DNA of 64,000 bases, from the NCBI GenBank assembly GCA_958423465.1, contig CATZRD010000002.1:1-64000 (forward strand), in the 5' to 3' direction. This DNA is from an uncultured Oscillospiraceae bacterium (GTDB lineage: Bacteria > Bacillota > Clostridia > Oscillospirales > Oscillospiraceae). Positions 60,218 through 64,000 of this stretch are shown one piece after another. Both the position numbers and the translations under genes were made by a program. The notes under the pieces are model-generated. The model saw only the letters and a list, made by a program, of their open reading frames with translations. It did no database searches and was not told where the DNA came from. Every line of letters begins with the position of its first letter. Within the stretch, counting starts at the first letter, position 1.

Positions 60218-60523
60218 TTACAGCATGGCGAGGATCTGCGCTTTGGGTCTTACTCCCACAGCCTGATTGATCACCTTGCCGTTCTTCATCACCACAAGGG
60301 TGGGGATGCTCATGATGCCGAACTGGCCCGCCAGTTCCGGCTGCTCGTCCACATTGACCTTGCCGACTGTGATGTCGCCCCGCTCAGCTGCGATCTCATC
60401 CACGATGGGGCTGACCATCCGGCAGGGGCCGCACCAGGACGCCCAGAAGTCCAGCAGGACAGGCTTCTCAGAGTTTATAACTTCATTCTGAAAATTGGTT
60501 TTATTGATATTGATAGCAGACAT
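60218..60523 (-). CDS. trxA: Thioredoxin
   Basis: 101 residues from the ATG at 60523 (AAGGAGAG upstream; an earlier in-frame ATG at 60556 has none). The active site is FWASWCGPCRMVSP, with the cis-Pro loop SIPTLVVMKNG. It is the first gene of the thioredoxin-rhodanese-CoA-disulphide reductase operon and would reduce rhodanese persulphide or peroxidases. Confidence 0.95.
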   Translation of the reverse strand: MSAININKTNFQNEVINSEKPVLLDFWASWCGPCRMVSPIVDEIAAERGDITVGKVNVDEQPELAGQFGIMSIPTLVVMKNGKVINQAVGVRPKAQILAML

Positions 60524-60580
60524 ATTACAGCTCTCCTTTTTCTTTTGTGCTTTCATTATGATTTATTTTTCTTATGCTGC

Positions 60581-60595
60581 TGTGATGACGTTATG
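60581..60595. promoter_or_regulatory. Crp/Fnr-type site (one good half), trxA operon
   Basis: TGTGATGACGTTATG: one half is perfect, the other degenerate. On the minus strand the centre lies 28 bases before CATAAT, the -10, i.e. the same geometry as the other sites. Confidence 0.45.
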
Positions 60596-60607
60596 CAAGA
60601 GATGTCA

Positions 60608-61354
60608 TTAAGCTCTTGCCATCCCGTCTACGCTCAGCACCACGCCGGTAATATAAGACGCTTCCTCAGACGCCAGGAATACAAACGCGTTTGCGATGTC
60701 CTCCGGCTGGCCCAGGCGGCGCAGGGGGATATTGGCAATCATGGGCTCAATGACTTCCCTGGGAACAGCTTTCATCATATCCGTCTCCGTGATTCCGGGG
60801 GCGACCGCGTTGACACGAATGCCTTTGGGACCAAGTTCTCTGGCCAGGGAAACAGTAAGACCGTTGACCGCAAACTTGGACGCGGGGTAAGCGAAGCCGC
60901 TGGGCTGACCGGAAATACTGACCATAGAGGATGTGGAGAGAATGACGCCGGTACCCCTTGCTGCCATGCACTCCGCGGCGGCACGGGTGGCGTTGAATAC
61001 GCCTTTCACATTCAGATTCATGACCTTGTCAAAGGTGTCCTCCGTGTATTCCAGAAATGATGTGCTTTCAGATACACCGGCGTTGTTCACCAGAATATCT
61101 ACACAGCCATATTTGCCAGTCGCCTCTCTAAACGCTTCCCTGACTGACTCCAGACTGGAAAGGTCAGGGCTGATGCCGGCAACCGTGCTTTCCGGATATT
61201 TTCCTCTCAATTGGGCAACCGCCTTATCGGCGGAAGCCTGAGAGCTGGCCGCTAAAATGACTGTGGCGCCTTCCTTCAAAAATTTATCTGCGGTAGCAAA
61301 TCCGATTCCGCGACTTCCGCCGGTGATGATAGCGACCTTGTCTTTTAGTCTCAT
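60608..61354 (-). CDS. Short-chain dehydrogenase/reductase (FabG/BaiA-like)
   Basis: 248 residues of the classical SDR type: TGGSRGIG cofactor motif, NNAG, catalytic Ser in STSSMVSISG, YPASK (Tyr/Lys) and the C-terminal YITGVVLSVDG. It resembles both 3-oxoacyl-ACP reductases and the bile-acid 3-alpha-dehydrogenase BaiA; the substrate cannot be read from the sequence. AAAGGGGG precedes the ATG. It carries the best Crp/Fnr-type site of the window, so it belongs to the redox regulon. Confidence 0.88.
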   Translation of the reverse strand: MRLKDKVAIITGGSRGIGFATADKFLKEGATVILAASSQASADKAVAQLRGKYPESTVAGISPDLSSLESVREAFREATGKYGCVDILVNNAGVSESTSFLEYTEDTFDKVMNLNVKGVFNATRAAAECMAARGTGVILSTSSMVSISGQPSGFAYPASKFAVNGLTVSLARELGPKGIRVNAVAPGITETDMMKAVPREVIEPMIANIPLRRLGQPEDIANAFVFLASEEASYITGVVLSVDGMARA

Positions 61355-61415
61355 GTTGAGTACCCCCTTTGTTCTTTTTCATGGCTGTAGTATAACCGAG
61401 GGGGCAGAATCGTTC

Positions 61416-61430
61416 TGTGATGTAATCACA
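61416..61430. promoter_or_regulatory. Crp/Fnr-type site, dehydrogenase gene
   Basis: TGTGATGTAATCACA, a perfect dyad except for its centre. On the minus strand it is centred 29 bases before TATACT, near -41. Confidence 0.75.
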
Positions 61431-61468
61431 GAAACTTAGCTATCAGGTAAACTCCAGTGCCGCACCGC

Positions 61469-62428
61469 TTATTCTGTTTCCTTATCCAATGCATCGCTGA
61501 ATATCTCTTGGACTTGGGTCAGCACAGCGACTTCACAAATAAATCGCTCTGTCAGTTCTTTTTCATCCATCCATGTGGTCTGGGGTGACATATAGTGTCC
61601 AAGGCCAGCCTCCACGTCTGCCCTGGCTTTGCTGATGGCTTTCTGGATGGACAGCCACTGCCCATAGGCGCTGGCATAGAGCTCCTTTCTCATTTTTCGG
61701 AGCGCGGTTTTATACGCTTTCTCCGCTCCGCTGGGGCCGTTGTAGTTCAGCCGGATGGCCAGTTCCTGAAAGGTCATGCCTTGTTCGTTGGACTGGCCGA
61801 TCCCCAGATAACAGCGCACCAAGTTCAGTTCTCTGGGTGTCAGCACCTCCTCCATCAGCTGAAGGAGCAGTGTCTGACGCATATATCGGTCATAGGCTTT
61901 GGCCGGATATCCGCCGCCGCTGATGGAAAAAACATCGTCACCCAACTGCTGGACATGGAACAGATTCCGGTAGTCCTTCAGCAGCTCCGCCGCTGCCTTT
62001 GGCGATACCTTCAGTTCCTCGCAGATGGCATCGATCAAAGCAGGCTCGGAATCATCCTGCACTCCGGAGCAGGCATGCGCCACCTTGCGTAACTGATGGT
62101 ACCGACTGGGAGAGATACTGATGGTAAGCGAAGCCTGAGCACAGTAGTCCATCATGGCCGATTCCATGGCCAGTGTTGCGTAGGTCAGCAGTTTGGTCCC
62201 ATAGGAAGGATCAAACCGCTTCGCCGCTTCCAGGAGCGCCAGCGCTCCCTCCTGTTTCAAGTCGTCCAAATCGCACCACTCAGTATGTTTCAAAGCCAGC
62301 GCCGTGATGTATCCCTCGTTCCGGGAAATGAGTAATTCTGCGGCTTCCCTATCTCCGACCTTTATCCGCAGGACCAGTTCCTCGTTGCCGGGGCCGTCCC
62401 CGGCAACGGTGTATCGACCTATTGACAC
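61469..62428 (-). CDS. Sigma-70 family factor of a mobile element
   Basis: 319 residues starting at GTG (62428) with AAGGGGGG seven bases upstream. Region 2 is visible at about 30-95 (GYITALALKHTEWCDLDDL, QEGALALLEAAKRFDPSYG). Region 4-like sequence lies at about 195-255 (LTPRELNLVRCYLGIG, FQELAIRLNYN, KAYKTALRKMRKEL). A C-terminal extension of 60 residues is unusual. It follows the DUF6076-like gene by 17 bases and is divergent from a RepA-type ATPase, an arrangement of conjugative elements in Clostridia. Confidence 0.75.
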   Translation of the reverse strand: MSIGRYTVAGDGPGNEELVLRIKVGDREAAELLISRNEGYITALALKHTEWCDLDDLKQEGALALLEAAKRFDPSYGTKLLTYATLAMESAMMDYCAQASLTISISPSRYHQLRKVAHACSGVQDDSEPALIDAICEELKVSPKAAAELLKDYRNLFHVQQLGDDVFSISGGGYPAKAYDRYMRQTLLLQLMEEVLTPRELNLVRCYLGIGQSNEQGMTFQELAIRLNYNGPSGAEKAYKTALRKMRKELYASAYGQWLSIQKAISKARADVEAGLGHYMSPQTTWMDEKELTERFICEVAVLTQVQEIFSDALDKETE

Positions 62429-62445
62429 AGGACAGCCCCCCTTCC

Positions 62446-63561
62446 TTACTTCAAGCGTTTTCTGGCTTCTGCATAGACGTGCTCTTGCTCCATGTCCTGT
62501 TTATAGCCAGTGGCGGCATAATCGTTGTCCATCAGAGCCTTATCCCGGTAACACTCTGCCACATAGAGTGCTTCCCGGCGTAGGTCTTTGGAAATTTTCC
62601 CTCTCTGGTGATGCTTGCGGATCGTGTTGGTGCGGGTGGTAAACAGGCGGTAAATTGGGTGATCTCTGTTGTTCTCCTTCTGCCGCATCATGGCGCCGTA
62701 CTGCCGACAGGTCATCCGACTGTCCTGTGGGGCGATTCCGTCACAGTATTTTGGAACATGGGCAGTGGTTGTCAGAAAATACCGGTGACAGTTGCGGCAC
62801 CAGCTGGGTCCGTGGCCGTACTGTAATCCGTTCATCAGATCGAAGACATAAAAATCGATGAGCCGCTTGAACACGGCCTCATGAACTGTGATCCAGTTCT
62901 CCTTATTACTCGGGTCCGGAATGAAGTCAAAACCGGAGATCAATCGAGGGAAAGAGAAGAACTCTTCAACCTCACCCAAAGGCATTTGCTCCAGCAGGAT
63001 CAGAAAATCGTCATCCTCATCAAAACACTCGTGTGCCGCTTTCGCAAAAGTGCTCTCTGTCCGCTTCGTCAGCCTGCGGAGATATTTGCGTTCAAACGCC
63101 CGCACAAGCAGGCAAAAATTATAAATGGAGACCAGAATCTTCAAAACCTCTTCGCTGAACGACAAAAAGAGATACGGCACATTCTCCGGAGACACATCAC
63201 GATCCTGCTCAAATCTCTCTGGATCCATTGCCAGCTCAAAGGAGTCCCACTCGTTCTGATACTCCTGTTCGTAAAACGGGGGGCATATATAGATCCACGC
63301 CACCGTGTCCTTCATCAAGGGCCGCAGCTCTTCCAGCAGCTCACAACTCCTGCCTTTTTCGGAGGCGACTGCCGCGTCAACCAGTGCGGTCAGGGTAGTA
63401 ATTCGCTCCAGCAGCGGATCTTGGACCTCACCCGCGAAGTTCAGAATCTCCGCGGCAAAGTATCCCGCCGGGAATTCCTTCCCCGCATAGTACACCCGAT
63501 CCTTCCTGCAATGCAGTGTGAAGGTGTCGAATGTGTTGTATGGCTTGATCCCCTGCGTCAT
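62446..63561 (-). CDS. DUF6076-like protein with a Cys/His motif
   Basis: 371 residues from the ATG at 63561 (AGGAGG eight bases upstream; the ATG at 63582 has no site). The protein is mostly helical. Near residue 270 it has WCRNCHRYFLTTTAHVPKYC, a CxxC...H...C set that may bind zinc, followed by CRQYGAMMRQK. This block is typical of the DUF6076 family found in Firmicutes mobile elements. Function unknown; operon with the sigma factor. Confidence 0.7.
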   Translation of the reverse strand: MTQGIKPYNTFDTFTLHCRKDRVYYAGKEFPAGYFAAEILNFAGEVQDPLLERITTLTALVDAAVASEKGRSCELLEELRPLMKDTVAWIYICPPFYEQEYQNEWDSFELAMDPERFEQDRDVSPENVPYLFLSFSEEVLKILVSIYNFCLLVRAFERKYLRRLTKRTESTFAKAAHECFDEDDDFLILLEQMPLGEVEEFFSFPRLISGFDFIPDPSNKENWITVHEAVFKRLIDFYVFDLMNGLQYGHGPSWCRNCHRYFLTTTAHVPKYCDGIAPQDSRMTCRQYGAMMRQKENNRDHPIYRLFTTRTNTIRKHHQRGKISKDLRREALYVAECYRDKALMDNDYAATGYKQDMEQEHVYAEARKRLK

Positions 63562-63645
63562 TTCTCTGTCCTCCTGTCCCATATCTTTTTCGATGCTGTC
63601 TTACGACAATCTCATTATATCAAAATCCAGAGAATAATCAAGTGA

Positions 63646-63690
63646 AAGGACAAAGACCGCGATGTGGGTGCGGCCTCTGTCCTTATCTTT
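63646..63690 (+). terminator. Leader hairpin before the RepA-like gene
   Basis: AAGGACA...TGTCCTT with inner ACCGC...GCGG pairing, followed by ATCTTTTT, only 20 bases before the start. This looks like an attenuator in the leader of the ATPase gene. Confidence 0.5.
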
Positions 63691-63709
63691 TTATCAGGAG
63701 GAATGACTT

Positions 63710-64000
63710 ATGACCCAAGAGAAACGCTTACGCACCATCGACGGAGCGACTCTGATGAGCCAGCCGATCCAGCCGCTGAACTTCGTGGTGGACACTCTGC
63801 TGTCCCAGGGACTGCACATTCTGGCGGGCTCACCCAAGGTGGGCAAGTCCTGGCTGGCCCTGTGGCTGGCGGTGGCAGTGGCTAAGGGGGAGCCGGTCTG
63901 GGGAATGTCCGTCAAGCAGGGCACCACCCTCTACCTCTGTCTTGAGGACTCCACCCTCCGTATCCAAAACCGGCTGCTGGACATCACCGAGGACGCGCCA
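63710..64000 (+). CDS. RepA/AAA_25-type P-loop ATPase (partial, runs off the end)
   Basis: CAGGAGG eight bases before the ATG at 63710. The 97 visible residues include LAGSPKVGKSWLALWLA, the Walker A of hexameric RepA-like helicases, and YLCLEDSTLRIQNRL, which matches their Walker B region. It is probably a replication or mobilisation ATPase of the element that also carries the divergent sigma factor and DUF6076-like genes. Confidence 0.8.
   Translation, partial: MTQEKRLRTIDGATLMSQPIQPLNFVVDTLLSQGLHILAGSPKVGKSWLALWLAVAVAKGEPVWGMSVKQGTTLYLCLEDSTLRIQNRLLDITEDAP

Overview
The window reads as a G+C-rich, anaerobic, Gram-positive gut-type Clostridia chromosome (Oscillospiraceae-like). The basis is two S-layer-homology (SLH) cell-surface giants, strong AGGAGG ribosome binding sites, Firmicutes-type conjugative-element and Tn4451-type recombinase remnants, and a dense set of rubredoxin, rubrerythrin and superoxide-reductase genes typical of strict anaerobes. 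The species assignment is inference.

Layout. 1-2.9 kb: the end of an unknown gene and a single-gene SIR2-NTPase protein of anti-phage type. 2.95-17.1 kb: one 4714-residue secreted SLH protein (beta-helix, MBG/YDG-like repeats, InlB-type repeats). 17.4-22.4 kb: small regulators and unknown proteins, a PadR operon and a divergent secreted protein. 22.4-26.5 kb: a large solute-binding-type lipoprotein and a chimeric, frameshifted remnant of a sister lipoprotein and a permease. 26.6-30.7 kb: a second SLH surface protein. Both SLH genes have the same kind of double-hairpin 5' leader.

31-39.5 kb is a graveyard of conjugative elements: an MNT nucleotidyltransferase with a stub HEPN partner, a serine-recombinase tail, a PrgI-like fragment, a C5 methyltransferase fragment, and a VirD4 coupling protein with an internal deletion, interrupted by an apparently complete group II intron. 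Maff2-like/VirB6 and VirB4 pieces follow, fused and frameshifted. 40.2-50.3 kb holds two resistance or stress-type modules: MarR-MATE, and a two-component system with a Gld-like ABC exporter operon and a cyclophilin lipoprotein. They are bounded by a family of CCTCAAATTGAGG palindromes. Fragments of the 3' end of a tRNA gene at about 18.9 and 50.6 kb suggest stacked integrations at one tRNA.

51-61.4 kb is a coherent redox island: thioredoxin-thioredoxin reductase fusion, CcdA, TlpA, ferredoxin and NapH-like membrane Fe-S protein, superoxide reductase, two rubrerythrin/rubredoxin proteins, thioredoxin, rhodaneses, CoA-disulfide reductase and a short-chain dehydrogenase. A Crp/Fnr regulator sits in the middle. 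Four promoters in the island carry a dyad of the form TGTGATnnnATCACA, of varying quality, at one fixed distance (about -41) from the -10 box, so the island looks like a local regulon. 61.5-64 kb starts another mobile-element-type block (sigma factor, DUF6076-like protein, RepA-type ATPase).
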